Shown here: in pieces, positions 36,410 through 48,674 of the stretch | Layout: the number at the start of each line of letters is the position of its first letter | How positions within the stretch are numbered: position 1 is the first letter of the stretch | Origin: Flammulina velutipes | Lineage: Eukaryota; Basidiomycota; Agaricomycetes; Agaricales; Physalacriaceae | Length of the DNA stretch: 64,000 bases | NCBI GenBank assembly: GCA_011800155.1 | Contig: CM022370.1 | Span: 3,100,001-3,164,000, forward strand | Reading direction: 5' to 3' | Notes under the pieces: model-generated | Seen by the model: the letters and a program-made list of their open reading frames with translations, nothing else | Databases searched by the model: none | Told to the model about the DNA's origin: nothing | Program-made: the position numbers and the translations under genes

Positions 36410-38720
36410 GATTTGAAGGTCTTCAACGACCGCGGGTGGTACGGAACAAGGCGGAATGCAACGAATCTCATGGATATGGCTTCGTTGAGCTCTGCAAGAT
36501 AGTGCCCGCCGCCTTTGGTTCGACGGAGCGACAACCATGGGACCGAAGTTGTTGCCAGGCTCGATTTTTCGAGGACGAGCGCCGGGTTGGAAGAGTCACG
36601 GATGGTGTCAGCGCTGTGGCATTCAAAGTCAGCGAGGAGCGATAACGCGTCTTCCAAGGTGCGAAATATCTTCGCGTCGTCGTTCAAATTGACGAGCTCG
36701 CATATAGATGAGGTCAGAGTCTGAGAGCTTATAGGAAAATTAGGAGGTCGAATGGTAGGAGATGCTCCACGTCTTGGGCCCGGGCAGTGTAGATGGGAGA
36801 TATGCCCGTACGATGTATCGTGGTAGCGCAAAAAGCAAGGTGAGCCTTTTGTCAATACTTCTCTTTTCCCTTACATAGCTTCTTCAGCATGTCTCGAATG
36901 AGACGGCACCAGTTGCTTGCGAGCTGTATGCAGATATGCGGATATGGCATATGCCGTATTTGCGAGAAAGGTAGTTAAGCACCGCAACTTTGAATGGTCC
37001 ATTATCAGTGCAAATCTCTGCGACATCGCCCAACGGCATAGGATCCCTTCGAAAATGAACTGGCTGACGGACGGTCTCATCGCAGTGAGAACGACCGCAA
37101 TATTGTCCTTGGATAATCACGCTGCTTTCAGAAGATGCATAGTGTCAAGATGGAATTTTTGAAAGAGGCCCACAGACATGGAAGGGACGGGAGGTAAGCG
37201 TACATGCTGGGTGGATTCTGGCACTAACAGCAAATTTTTAGATGATACCACGCAATGTCGCCATCCTTATAGGGCCCCCACGAATAGGGTAGAAGCCTTG
37301 TCGATGGCTCAGCTTTTCGCGAACGGGTTGGAGGATACAAACACTGCCTGGATCTTGGATAGTGAGGTCGCGACCATGGCAGCCGCGGCGGACATTGGTT
37401 GTTGGCTACGAAATAGGAACAGAGGCGCTGCCAGAGAATATGAAGCTTGGAGGGGAGGGGTTGGAGAGGCAAAACTTGATATCCTCGAATTGTTGGTCGT
37501 GTTGGTGGGTTTGTTCTAGGTAAGGTAAAGCTGTTTCTTCGATGTTGTTATTCGCTGATAGAGTAGATGCTAGGTGTTTGTTGGGTGAAGTTGATGTAGA
37601 CAAGGCATACACAATCTCTCCAACTAGCTCTGGCTGGAGAAGGGAGACCATAGACGGTGGGCCCAAGGTCTTCATTGTCGATCCTGTCTTTGGCGTCTTC
37701 GTCGGGTATGTCGCCCGCGTCGTCTGTCTTTTCGCTTCTTGACAAGCCACCAGGCCCTTGAACTTCTCTGCTGGAACGTGGATGCGCGTATATATGAACA
37801 AGAGGATGGCCGTAGTCCCGCGGTTAATGGATGTATTGGGATGGATGTCGGGGTTGTGTAACATGCCCTCGATGCACTTGGCGCCCATTTCGACGATGCA
37901 GTGATTGAGGCCCCCGATGCGCGTACCATGGATATCGCCGGAGGCGATGGGATCGACAGATAGGATGACATATCGGCTAACGTTCCAGTCGATATGGTGG
38001 ATAGCAAGCACCCCTGCTTTTCAGTTCGTCCATTGCGCGCCGATGCTCTACCTTCCAGTGGAAAACAGCATCCTTCAAGGCGAGGGCAACCAGCGGTCGC
38101 GACAGCTCTACGAAGCCCTTCACCATATGCATCAGACGGACTGAGAAAACTACGAGCTTGCTTGACATTGCGGCATGAATGCGAAGAATCGATTTTTTCG
38201 ACTGCGATGGCTTCGGGAAGGCGGCCGTCGACATGGCAGAGTTGGCCCAGGATGATGGCATCGGGAACACCAATACGTAGCTTTCTCGTAGAAATGGTAG
38301 CACCTGCGCACTTGCGATGCAGCACTCGATGCAAATTCTGTAGGCGCTCCCCTACAAATTTAAGAATTTGGCATAATTCTGATGATGATTGTCTCTACAC
38401 GCCGATAGGATATCTGTGAGGCGAGAACTTACGAAATTGGGTGGATTAACCCGTAGTTCGAACGGTATGATTCTTTACATCAGTATTGGCAACGATTCTG
38501 TTCTTTGACGGCTCGGTGCTGATTACTCCCAGGGACTCGGACGTACTTTCCCCTCAACCTGGCGATGGACCTTATCGGGCACAATGCGAAGTGACGTCCG
38601 TGCTCGTGGAACATGTTCGACAAAAGGAATAATGGCATGAAGGGGATAGTCGTTCCGCATGGTTCCGCGTTCCTCAACGATGAAGGAAATGGCTTCTGAG
38701 TTAAGCGCTGAACATCAGGA
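36410..38720 (-). pseudogene. Decayed Ty3/gypsy-type retrotransposon polyprotein
   Basis: On the minus strand the order is that of a Ty3/gypsy pol gene, but broken by frame changes and deletions. At about 38530-38720 there is a segment just before the RT core (EERGTMRNDYPLHAII). At about 38030-38330 lies the end of RT (LHRKCAGATISTRKL, GQLCHVDGRLPEA), then ELSRPLVALALKDAVFHWK. RNase H follows at about 37740-38010 (PASGDIHG absent of acid residues in places, then GMLHNPDIHPNTSINRGTTA). The integrase core is at about 36885-37120 (VAEICTDNGPFKVAVLNYLS, ISAYSSQATG) and the integrase tail at about 36410-36700 (GGHYLAELNEAI, VAFRLVPYHPRS). Most of the RT core is missing and no LTRs were found. It is an old, inactive fossil. 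Confidence 0.72.
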
Positions 38721-39092
38721 GCTTTAAGACAAGATGTCACTCCTCTAGCCGGGGGAAATCGTTCTCGTGATGCACAGGGAGGAAAGACGCCTTTGCGAAA
38801 GGAGTGCGGGTGGAGGGAAATCCGTAGGGAAGGGAGAGAGGGGAAGCTTCGGCCGTTGCTTGGATATCAATAGGTCGGCCATCTTTACAGCTACAAGTGG
38901 GAGTATTAGAAATGTAATCATAATGGAAAGTGACGCACTACAATGAATTATGGAGATGAGTGCGCGGGACTACAGAGGCAACTACTGCGCGTAAGTGAAT
39001 GTGACCGTCGCACATGGTGGCTGTGCTCAGTGCTGTCGATGAACTTGGAGCGATCACGTTATCGTGCAAAATTGAGCATCGCCATTCAAAAT
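38721..39092. other. Intergenic region
   Basis: No gene seen between the retroelement fossil and the duplicated segment. Confidence 0.35.
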
Positions 39093-39694
39093 ATTGCATT
39101 TCACAATTATCCTTCACGCTCCTAGGATTACATCTCTATCAATCCAAGTGATTCCTTCCTCGCGTCCTTATAAGCATTCCAGCTACATGACGAGTTCCCG
39201 GCTACCCACATATCCCACGGCAAAATCAGCCTCAGTGTACACCACGCTACTCTTCCATTCCCAACTGGCACAGGACAGATGGTTGCCGTGTCTCGGTTCG
39301 TTGCAGTGCGCGGTCCATACAAGAAGGCCATCGTCGTCGAAGGCACGCATGGTGCGGTGACCATGCTCACGATCACGATCGGTTCGATTCAATGCCCTCG
39401 CCGATATTCAGCAGGACGTACGCGTTAATATGGTATAGCTAACTTACAGAATGTACCAAGTTTGTGGCACGTAGCCCAGGATAGCGCGAAGGCGCCCAAT
39501 TTGTTCTTTAACGCAGCCGGTTGCCCAATCGAGGATCGCATCTTCCCATTTCTGGCGATCAAATGAAGCGCTGGGCGCCTCGCGAATGTAGTTGTTGCCG
39601 ATGTATATCTCAATTTTTTGCATCGATGCTACAGTACGTTCAATGATACGGAAATTTGAATGCGCGACGGACATACTGATTGAGCTGCGCGATA
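39093..39694. repeat. Duplicated segment, copy 1 (twin at 62786-63388)
   Basis: From about 39175 to 39665 the sequence is almost identical to 62866-63358, with only a few substitutions. Similarity fades out over about 80 bp on the left and 30 bp on the right. It contains the whole small gene on the minus strand plus its start region. Confidence 0.85.
39183..39623 (-). CDS. Small duplicated protein, unknown family (copy 1)
   Basis: ATG at 39623, beginning MQKIEIYIGNNYIREAPSAS. Exon 1 ends at the GTAAGT donor near 39447. A 51 nt intron ends at ...GGCGAG, and exon 2 reads ALNRTDRDREHGHRTMRAFD and finishes at TAG 39183. The product is about 130 residues. The C-terminal part has LLVWTAHCNEPRHGNHLSCA, with two Cys and several His that could bind a metal, and then an aromatic patch. 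No known family is recognised. Frame, intron and stop are all preserved in the second copy, which suggests either recent duplication or selection. It is not an obvious transposase. Confidence 0.6.
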
Positions 39695-40151
39695 CGCAGA
39701 CAAGCAAATATGGTCTACGATTCGTCTAGTGAACAGGTCGGCGTGACTGAATTGAGTAGAAGTGGTGCGCACTGAGTTCTTCTCGGAGCAGGAGTGTAGC
39801 CAGATACGTGAGAGTATAGATCAGTCGTGCAGAAAGGTCGTAGACATTTTCCCTAGACGTCCAGATTGCAGGTAAGCGTATCCAAACCGAGCTGAAGACG
39901 TACTGTGTTATTCTTCACGAAGCAGGAGTATGGCCCGCTGTGCGAGAGTATATCGCCGGCAGTTCTTCAACTAATTAAAGACATGAGCACTGCTTTATCA
40001 CCCTTCCAAAAGGTTTCACGCTGCTAAGAACTATACTACTTCAACACCCATATTTGTCTATCCAGCACCGCGATAACTTGTCGCCAGTCTCCGACGGTTT
40101 TGAGCACCGAACCCCCTCCACCCCCAATTTATGTGAGCCCTCAAATGGACA
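39695..40151. other. Intergenic region
   Basis: No gene is supported. A GTAGACATTTTCCC / GAGAGTATA-containing piece near 39780-39960 looks like a weak local duplication but is too diverged to define. Confidence 0.3.
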
Positions 40152-41106
40152 TTAGTGAGTTATGAATTGCTGTTACATATATTGCTAGATATCGAATCTC
40201 GTTCGCTAGATAGCGGTTACTTACACGGAATACCCATCCATAACGTTCAAATTGATTCCAAAATCTCCTCCACAATTGTCCAGAGCGAAAGTCCTCAAGC
40301 CTGCCCATCGCCCTGCCTGCTTGCATCGCTTCGTACTCTTTTCGATCTGCTACCCTCAGCGCATTCTCTGTCATGCATCCGTTATCCACCCAACGCGAAA
40401 TACCCCCTGTGCCTAGTAGATTCTATAAGACAGCACTGTCGTTATTTCTCTGCGGTCAGCATTCGTATTTGAACATACCTGTTAGCCCCACGGATGAAGC
40501 CTCCAAAAAGGACTCTTCCAATCCCTCCGACGTCTTGGGCTATCAGAGTCTTGCGTAGTGACAACAATAACGTCCACAGGTGGATCGTACTCGTTAAGTG
40601 TGAGATCTACTTCCCAACTTCTGCCTCTCAGTGAGTGGCGGCTCCCAGTGGTATTGCATATGCCTCCTCCCTCAACCTTCGTAAAGCGCTCCAAGCGTCC
40701 GTCTGATGCCCAGGGCCCGATAGTAAATTTGTCTCTAGCCCATCCGTGACTCAGAATGACCTCTGATAGCGAGGGAGAACCTAATGTCAGCTGATTCCAC
40801 CTTCAGCTTTAGCAGACACTGCCTACTTAGAAGATATTAGATGACGAATACCGTTGAAGAATGGCATACCTGACAGCAGATCTGCGCAGATCCCATGACT
40901 CTTCCTTCACCCGCTCCATCTCCCAGCCAAACCAGCTTAGTCCTAGGCGCATCGCGCTCCACGTCGACCAGATACCAAAACGACTCGTCGCCATCGCAGT
41001 AGTCCATGCTGAGTAAGACAAGCTCGAGTATCAACGTAATAATCTCGAAGGGGCATTTGAAAAAGAGACGACGGAATTTGAGTACTTCTTCAGTACTGTT
41101 ACCCAT
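40152..41106 (-). CDS. Hypothetical protein, multi-exon
   Basis: The first exon from ATG 41106 begins MGNSTEEVLKFRRLFFKCPF and continues through a hydrophobic helix (EIITLILELVLLSMDYCDG). A middle exon reads LSEVILSHGWARDKFTIGPW and a Trp/Arg-rich stretch 40482-40690. The last exons read MQAGRAMGRLEDFRSGQLWR and end RQFITH at 40152 after an intron at about 40166-40220. The joins between the first and middle exons have unresolved phase. No family is recognised, though the mix of short aromatic motifs resembles Agaricomycete F-box-related unknowns. Confidence 0.42.
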
Positions 41107-42522
41107 GGCAGAGCAAAGACAGAGGCCATTCTATCGTGACCGATCGAATATGCCGTCCCCAGCAATGCCCACTTACAAACAGCAGTGAATTATATTCCAT
41201 TAGACATTCCCGTCCGTATGCACGCCTAACGACTAAAACCAATAACAGTCCAGAACACAGCAAGGTATCTGAGCCAGAGTCACTGTGTTATTATGGGTGT
41301 CCTTATTGGACAAAAATAAAACTCGTTTTGATAGGTGAAAAAACTCACATTGGGTGGCACGGCGCCGATGCAGCATATACACGATCTAACAAACTGACGA
41401 ACTTAGTGTAAAATAAGCAATACAAGTTGATACATGCCACGGTGACCCGTCGTGAGCAAGAGCTCATCCCGGCAATAAGCTAGACTACGATGAATTGAAA
41501 CAAGGACTGGTACCGTAACAATGTCTGGACACAAGGTGAACATTAGCACAATTCTTAGTGTAACATTGAGCAAGTAAGTATATACCTTTCGCGAGATAGT
41601 TCCCTTTGAGCTTCCATATCTAGCTAGGGAAGAGAAATGGTCGATACAAGCATTGGAGATAGATGCCAAACATACCTTCGCGAGCATTGCAGTGCAAGAG
41701 TATGCCGTGATGTATCCAACACGATGGCTGTCCGAGACAACATCCCAAACGAAATTACACTGGCAGGATCTGTGTTAAATGTTAGCAAAGCCCAATGTAT
41801 GGATCTTACAGGTGGTCATGCTGTTGAATAGCTTTCGTGAATACATATACAGTGGGAGCCCACTGGATATTAATATATTAGATTTGACAGACGGGCCAGG
41901 ATGAGAGCGAACAGACATGAGGCGCCACACTCCTTTGGTCCGGCAATCAATGTGCGCCTCTCCCGCTCAGCGCGATTACCATATGGGGGACATCCCCATA
42001 TTTAGTAGGAGCACAGCCGTCGGCGGACCCTGAAGCGAAACCGAGTTTTCACTTTCTCTTGCCGAATCTGGACTTGAGTTCGAGATTGAGGCACCCAGTG
42101 TGAGTTTCTTCACTATCAAGATGAGTTTTATTTTTGTCCTACAAGGACACCCAAATGTTATCGCAGAATGAGCGGGCCCGTGTGTCCCTTGCCCACGACA
42201 AGCCTGTTATGGTGAGGTCTGACGCTGCGTCTGACGTTCAACGCGCACGTGATGGTGCCAGCGGTCCGGGTCTGGACCCTTCTACTTAAAATTCAATAGA
42301 CAGTATGTACTAGTATGTACTTAGTCCAAGGAAGCACCGCAGTATGCCCATTTTTTCCCTCCGTTTTTTCTTTTCAAGAAATTGGTCTGACGGGGGAGAC
42401 TACCGCGGTTACCTGCACATCTTCAGATCTTCAAAGCGTGGCACTTGAGCGGGGGATACTCAAGGGATACGTCAGCGTCTGCTTCCTCGGCAGGCGTCGA
42501 CACTCAGCCTCTCGCGACGATC
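41107..42522. other. Intergenic and promoter of the BCS1-like gene
   Basis: No gene is supported. The last 300 bp contain the shared TCTGACG double motif and a CACGTG at 42246-42251. Confidence 0.4.
42217..42238 (+). promoter_or_regulatory. TCTGACG double motif, shared with 2291-2312
   Basis: GTCTGACGCT followed by GCGTCTGACGTT, identical over 22 nt to the minus strand of 2291-2312. It lies about 285 bp upstream of the likely ATG at 42523, with CACGTG 8 bp after it. Confidence 0.45.
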
Positions 42523-44389
42523 ATGAATTCGATGCGATATCCCTTTAGTGTTGCGATGGACCCCTCTTCTCCCTCTTCAATGGGCATCTTCTTGTTGGGA
42601 GCATTGTTCTCAGGCGAATCATACCTCGGAAATAGCACGATGTTATTGGTCTTCGGGTCGCTTATCGAAGTCGGGAGACGTCTATGGTACTGGTTGATGG
42701 AGCGCGTGAGGTTCTGTGCGTACACTGCTTTTTGTGCCATTACCTAGTTTGACGATGTGACAGAGTACTCGATGACGGCGCATTTTGACAAAGGGGATCC
42801 GGCGTATGAGTGGATACTACATTTCCTGGTGCGTGTTCCCCTGCTCGTTCTCATTCTCATCGTAACGTATCGTACAGACCCAAGAAAAGGTCTGGATTCG
42901 GTCAAGAGACTTTCGTGTCAGCGCGAAAAGCTCAAAGCGCGAATGGAGCGTCGAGAATGGACCTGATAACATGGCGAAAGGCAACGCAGAATACGTGCCA
43001 ACTTACCACCTGCCTCAACTTTTCCGTTGGAAAGGATATTGGCTTGAAATCAATCGCTCAGCCGAATCGTACGGCGGACAACATGCAGGTGCAGGCTCGC
43101 AGGCTCCTGGGACCATCCACATAACGTGAATATCACGAAACCCCCTTGTCATATACTGAGCTACAGTCAGCTCAGTGTTTATACACTCAAGATGGATGTT
43201 CTCGCCGACATGGTAGAGGAGGCACGGAAAAGCTACACAATCGTCAACAAACCAAACGTTATCGTTCACTCGGTGGAGCCCATGGTACATCTCATCCCTT
43301 TGCAATCAATTTCCTGATATGCACTAACCAGAGGCGAATCCGGAAGATGCGTCATGCATATCATCCCAGCGGAGGTGTGTGGGGCGACGTCAAGCGGAAA
43401 CCTCGTCGTCCAGTTGAATCCATCATCCTACGCGACGGAGTGATAGATTCACTCCTTCAAGACGCGCAAGAATTCGTCGATTCTGAAGAGTGGTATATTG
43501 AGGCTGGCATTCCACACCGCATTGGATTTCTACTCTATGGCCCTCCGGGTACTGGCAAAAGTGAGTGCTGGTACAATATTGCATCATCTATCATTGCTAA
43601 ATGAACGTGCAGGTTCCACCATATACGCTCTGGCAGGCGAAATGGGCTTTGAGATATATTCCCTCTCCTTGGCGTCTCAATCGTATGTCTATCATTCATA
43701 GCTAGCGATACCTGTACTAATTATGCCCCAGTGTTGACGATAGCTTCCTTCAACGAGCCGCCTCCGCCGTTCCGAAGCATTCCATCTTCCTCATTGAAGA
43801 TATAGACTGTGCCTTCCCATCTCGTGAAGCGGAGGACAACGTCATCAGCATGGGTGGATATCTGCCACCACCTCGTCGTTCTCTCGTCACCATGAGCGGG
43901 CTCTTGAACGTTATAGATGGAGTTGGGAGTGAGGAGGGCAAGCTATTCTTCGCCACAACCAACTACATTGACCGCCTCGATTCTGCACTGTTACGCCCCG
44001 GACGGATCGACCGAAAGGTTGAATACAGACTAGCCACGCAGGAGCAGGCTGAGGCACTCTATATGCGCTTCTTCCCCGACCGACGCCTGGCGGAGTTCGA
44101 CATTGTGGAGAAGGCGACAGATTTGGCGAAGCGGTTTGCACAGAAGATCCCTGCCAACGTGTTTTCGACAGCGGAGCTGCAGGGATATTTGCTAGGCCAC
44201 AAGAAGACGCCTGGGGCGGCAGTACAAGGCATAGAGGCATGGATTGAGGAGCAGCATCAAGAGAAGAAGGAAAAGAAGGAGCGTCAAGACAAGCGACGGC
44301 AGAAAATAGAGGAGGAGATGGAGAAACGGTTGACGCTGCCTAGTCCTTTATCCCCAATACCATCGATGCCCACTTACCAGATATATTGA
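42523..44389 (+). CDS. BCS1-like AAA ATPase (mitochondrial inner membrane type)
   Basis: The ATG at 42523 begins MNSMRYPFSVAMDPSSPSSM, followed by a hydrophobic segment (LLVFGSLIEVGRRLWYWL) as in the membrane anchor of BCS1. The BCS1-specific N-domain follows (SMTAHFDKGDPAYEWILHFL, then VWIRSRDFRVSAKS and YHLPQLFRWKGYWLEINR). The AAA module has Walker A GPPGTGKS split by an intron (43561-43612), Walker B SIFLIEDIDCAF, a sensor TTN and RPGRIDRKVEY. The C-terminus is a charged Lys/Glu coil ending PTYQIY at 44389. BCS1 translocates folded Rieske protein in mitochondria, but Agaricomycetes have many BCS1-like paralogues with unknown targets. This one is probably such a paralogue. All main junctions join in phase. 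Confidence 0.85.
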
Positions 44390-45561
44390 TTTGTTGTAGA
44401 TTCAATTTTTATGAATATGAATGAAAGGATAGCAGCAGTGTGTTCAAAATGTGGCATACTGTGCAGAAAATTTCATATGTTGATATTCTTGTCTAATCTG
44501 TTATGCCTCGGAAGGAACGAAATGGACTTGAGTGTGAGTGGGCGTGAGTGAGCCTGGGCGTGTACGCAAAATCTGTTCCGGATCCCGATTGACGGTGCAT
44601 TCCTGGCGTATTTTCCCTCGCTGTGTCCCGAAGTAACAATGATATCGTGCCGCTAGACTGAACCTGAGTGATCTACATTAGGACTAGGCAAGGAGAGGTC
44701 GATCGTGAAATCGGCTACACAAATCTGGTCGCGTGGGTCTCACGTTTCTGAGTGATCATCAAATGGCAGCGCTCGGTGGTGCGCCACCCAGTCAGTCAGT
44801 TTCTGGCGGATTACAGTGCACCATTGTCAAGAAATATAGTATTTACTGTTACAAGGTGTCCCTCAGTGGCCAATTTATTTTTTTCAGTGACAGATACAGA
44901 TGTACACAAAATACAATGGTAGCAACACTCTCAATGAGAAAAGAAGGTTCAAAAATGAGCGTTATATTTCGTGCCACTTCTTATTACTCCGATGAGAGCA
45001 TATATTTGTATCCTGCATATCGTAGCTGCGAAGATACGCTGTGGCCAAAGAGTGGGCGGCAAACTGGCAGCCGAGCACGCATCAGCAAAACACGCGAGGC
45101 CCACGCGACCAGATTTGTGTAGCCGATTTCACGATCGACCACCCCTTGGGACTAGGCGAGTCAACGACAAAATTCGTTGGTCAAAGGCTCCCTCACTCGA
45201 CGGTCTTTCCAGTGGCTAATATAAGGTTGATCTTCTCAATGCGATTGAACAAGCAGTACCTGCCGAGGTCACATGTTATTCCATTTTGGTAATTATCGCT
45301 TTTTACAATTTATCTATGCTAATAAACCTATGCCTGTACCAGGCTTCCTATCTTGATGATGTCGAACAGTCGAAGTGATACAGGCTACAGCGTGGTTACG
45401 CCGTGGTATTCTAAAAAAGGCAACTCGTATTAATACCGGTATCGATAAACGGCGTATGAAAGCAACTTAATACGCAGGGTCACTGGCATTGAAACCTACA
45501 TCTACGCTACATATCGCTCACCCCGTCAACACCCCGTTCATTGTGTTCCTTTTACTTGTTC
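44390..45561. other. Intergenic region
   Basis: No gene seen. Frames in this stretch have no ATG plus splice support. Confidence 0.35.
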
Positions 45562-47760
45562 ATGTCCAACCAAACGATTGAAGGGGATGCGTTTATCCAG
45601 CGTATACAGCACGGCATTCCACTTGGTGATGCACTTCGACCATCACTCGAAGACGAAGCCGCACTCAGGCGCCTCTTCGCGACGGATCCTAATAATCAGC
45701 GTCTCCAAAACCCGTATGTCGGCCTCGTAGATGTATTCAGTGCACCAGACACCATTTTCAAGACCCACGCCCGAGTCGTGAACGACGCCGACAACTTGGA
45801 CGGCAACTACGTGATGCCTCTATCCTCCGACAAGAGACGCGACGACGGCGCCCCTTGTATGGTGCCAGACTTGGAATCGTTTAGGAAGAACTGGTCCATC
45901 TTTTCCGAGGGTTCCCTTTCCCAGCTTTCCGAATGGGACAACATCGTCGCCGCCGGAGGGTCAGTCCTTGCTTGCCTCACGCCTCTCCCCGAATCTACCG
46001 CCATATCCAAGAGAGCCATCAGAGAGTTTTACCACAACAATGCCTATCCCACATCAGATGTCGACGTCTTTCTCTGGGGTCTTACACCAGAGCAAGCCGA
46101 AGCCAAGATTGTCAAGATCTATGAGGCTGTCAGAGACTCGGTTCCGTGGGATGTCACTTGTGTCCGTACCAAACATACCGTCTCAATTCATTGTCAGCAC
46201 AAACTTCCCTTCCACATTGTTCTTGTTTACAAATATCCCTAGCTCAATATCCCTATCGTTCTGTGCAAATCGTCCTCCGATTGTATCGTTCTTTGTCAGA
46301 GATTTTAACCGGATTTGACATTGATGCCCCCTGCTGTGCTTACGATGGTACGTTCAACTACTTAGTATTAAACTATCAGTCTACTTATGCAAATCAATTA
46401 GGTGCCCGCGTGTGGGCCAACCCTCGAGCCATTGTAGCCATGATGCGCCAGTGCAACACTGTCGATATGACCCGGCGCTCCCCCTCCTATGAAGTCCGTC
46501 TTGCCAAGTACGCTGCTCGCGACTTTGAAATCTATGTACCCACGCTACGACGTGCGGATATTGACCCAACAGTAAGAATTTCCTAATTATATCCCATCAC
46601 TGAAAGCTCAACCACCTCAGATTTTTGAACGCCCCATTGCTCGGGTTGAAGGACTCGCACGTCTTCTTGTCTTCGAACAAATGAAACAGAGTACCGAACT
46701 GGACAGATTTCTGAGATCTCGACACCGACTGAGAGGGCGGCCTGGGGATAACCGCAGGAACAATAACTACCGAAGGAAGCTCAAAGGCAAACTGAATGCC
46801 GATATGTCTATAGGCGAACTCGAAATGAATGGCTATGGTGTCGTTTGGCTTCACATTCCTTACGGACCTGGCTGGGATGCACGACGGATCGATAAATTGG
46901 TGCATCAGACCGACTTGGGCATGAATTGTGAATACATATTCCAATTCTTTGAAAAGTCATCATTCTTATTGTTTTTCAGCGACATTCAATCCAAAGAACA
47001 GAGGACGGCGATTGCACCGACATGCTGCATTCTTCGGCTCCATTGAAGATTGTCTCGGAGATTGTTGCGAGGTTAGTCGCTTAAGTTTGGCGGCACTTTC
47101 CTGATCTGCCTTGGTTAGCACTGCCCAACACCGATTGACGATGATGAGAGAGCTCTGCAGAAAGAAGAGGACAAACAATACATTCGCGGGCGCATAAAGT
47201 TAGTCATAAATCGTCAGGCTCGTCGCTCGTATGTTAATATGACATACTATTAAGGTTCATTCAAGAAGATCCCGGGAGGCAAAGCATGTCAGGAAGTTTC
47301 AATCCTATCGACGAGGGAGAATGGAGCGAACAGGTTTACATTGGGCCTTCTGAGAAGTTCTTCACAGCCACTGCATCGGGTGACTCTGCCAGCGTTGCAA
47401 CTCTACTTGACGAGGGTGTCGACATCAACCGACGAGACTACATTGGTCTTGCATCCCTTCACCTGATCATCCCGTACCGCAACGCCGATATATCTATCAA
47501 CCTCATCGAACGTGGTGCATACATTCCTGCATGTCTAGTAGATTGTCGCTCTCCGCTTCGGTTACCGGCGCAGTGTAACCTGGTACGTGTCCTGGAGAAA
47601 CTGTTGGATCGTAGTGAGAATAATGCGGAAGCCATCGCCAAAGGGCCCGAGGACTCCGCGGACGGGACTGTTGCCGTTGTTGTTGAACCCCCATTTTCTC
47701 CTGGCTCTAAGTGCTGTACTCAGATACTGGCTCTTCGTAAGTCGGCTCTGTTACATGCGC
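45562..47760 (+). CDS. Ankyrin-repeat protein with nucleotidyltransferase-like N-terminal part, 3' truncated
   Basis: ATG at 45562, beginning MSNQTIEGDAFIQRIQHGIP. Exons 45562-46192, 46243-46347, 46402-46571 and 46621-46929, and two or three more, join in phase. The N-terminal half belongs to a widespread fungal ankyrin-protein family. It reads AAGGSVLACL and, later, SDVDVFLWGL, then SQYPYRSVQIVLRLYRSL, TRRSPSYEVRLAKYAARDFE and GRRLHRHAAFFGSIEDCLG. The GGS...D-x-D pattern is like that of the pol-beta nucleotidyltransferase fold, which is my inference. After DPGRQSMSGSFNPIDEGEW about one and a half ankyrin repeats follow (DEGVDINRRDYIGLASLHLI) and the normal further repeats are absent. The sequence then changes character and runs into a dioxygenase fragment (next feature). 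Confidence 0.72.
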
Positions 47761-47788
47761 TGATAGTTCTTTGACGCTATCGAACAGG

Positions 47789-48353
47789 CTCCAACGTCCC
47801 TTCCAAGTGTGGTTTGGACGACGTACTCGCCACGAACCACTACTCGAACTTGACTGGTGTCACCAACGATACCGACTCTACATCGATTCTGTTTTCTAGG
47901 AACACGTCTTGCGTCACGACGGAGGGTCCTCACTGTGAGTCGTCTCCCGGCCTTTCCATGAGCAGACACTCAATATTTTGCAGATGTTGAAGGAGAGTTT
48001 GTGCGCTGGGATGTTCGGGAGGGACAGGTGGATGTAGACATGTACGTCGACATCCGACTCATCGACGTCAGTACGTGCGAGCCTGTTCCTGGTGTCTTCC
48101 TTGATTTCCGGCATAGTATGTCTAAGCATGTATGAGATACACGACAAGAGCTCATTATTTATTTATCTAGCCAGCGCCGCTGGAATCTATGGTGGTATCG
48201 TTGCCAGAGGAAACGATAACAAGAACGAGACTTCTAACGTTGTGAGTGGCTTACGTTTGCTATGAGAGGAGGCGAGATTCATCCATTACTACTCAGAATA
48301 CGACCTTCCTACGTGGCATCAATGTTGCCAATGAGGATGGAGTCGCTCGATAG
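47789..48353 (+). pseudogene. Truncated intradiol ring-cleavage dioxygenase fragment
   Basis: Four exons (47789-47934, 47984-48115, 48171-48241 and 48297-48353) join in perfect phase. They read SNVPSKCGLDDVLATNHYSN, then GPHYVEGEFVRWDVREGQ, CEPVPGVFLDFRH and AAGIYGGIVARGNDN, ending FLRGINVANEDGVAR at TAG. This is the N-terminal part of a fungal extracellular intradiol (catechol-type) dioxygenase. The C-terminal region with the HxH iron ligands is missing, and the usual GPYY has become GPHY, so it cannot be catalytic. There is no own start or signal peptide: it continues the ankyrin reading frame through an intron (about 47739-47788). Either it is a fused, non-catalytic tail or a scrap fused by rearrangement. 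Confidence 0.68.
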
Positions 48354-48674
48354 TACTCTGTGATATCGAGAGTAATCATGATCGATATCAATATTTCAAA
48401 CGAGAGAATTCTAGCAGCACACTCTAGCAGTGTTTTCGTACACCCCCAGAGACAAAGATGAAGGGTATGACAAATTAGATGTGGCGCACATACAGTTATT
48501 CTGAATTTATTCACAAAGAATGCAATGCGTGAAGCTGGGGAGGCTAAGATTGCCGCCAGCGCGAGCGGATCCGGACGCGCCCTCCAGTTACAATTTATAA
48601 AGTACTTGGGGATACCCGTGAACACAGTGAGTAATCCACTTATACTGGACGTTCAAACGTTCGGATACCAGGCA

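Noticed and set aside
36871..37519. Plus-strand frames opposite the integrase and RNase H remains
   Set aside because: They are shadows of the minus-strand retroelement fossil.
36410..38720. LTRs flanking the gypsy fossil
   Set aside because: No pair of direct repeats was found on its two sides.
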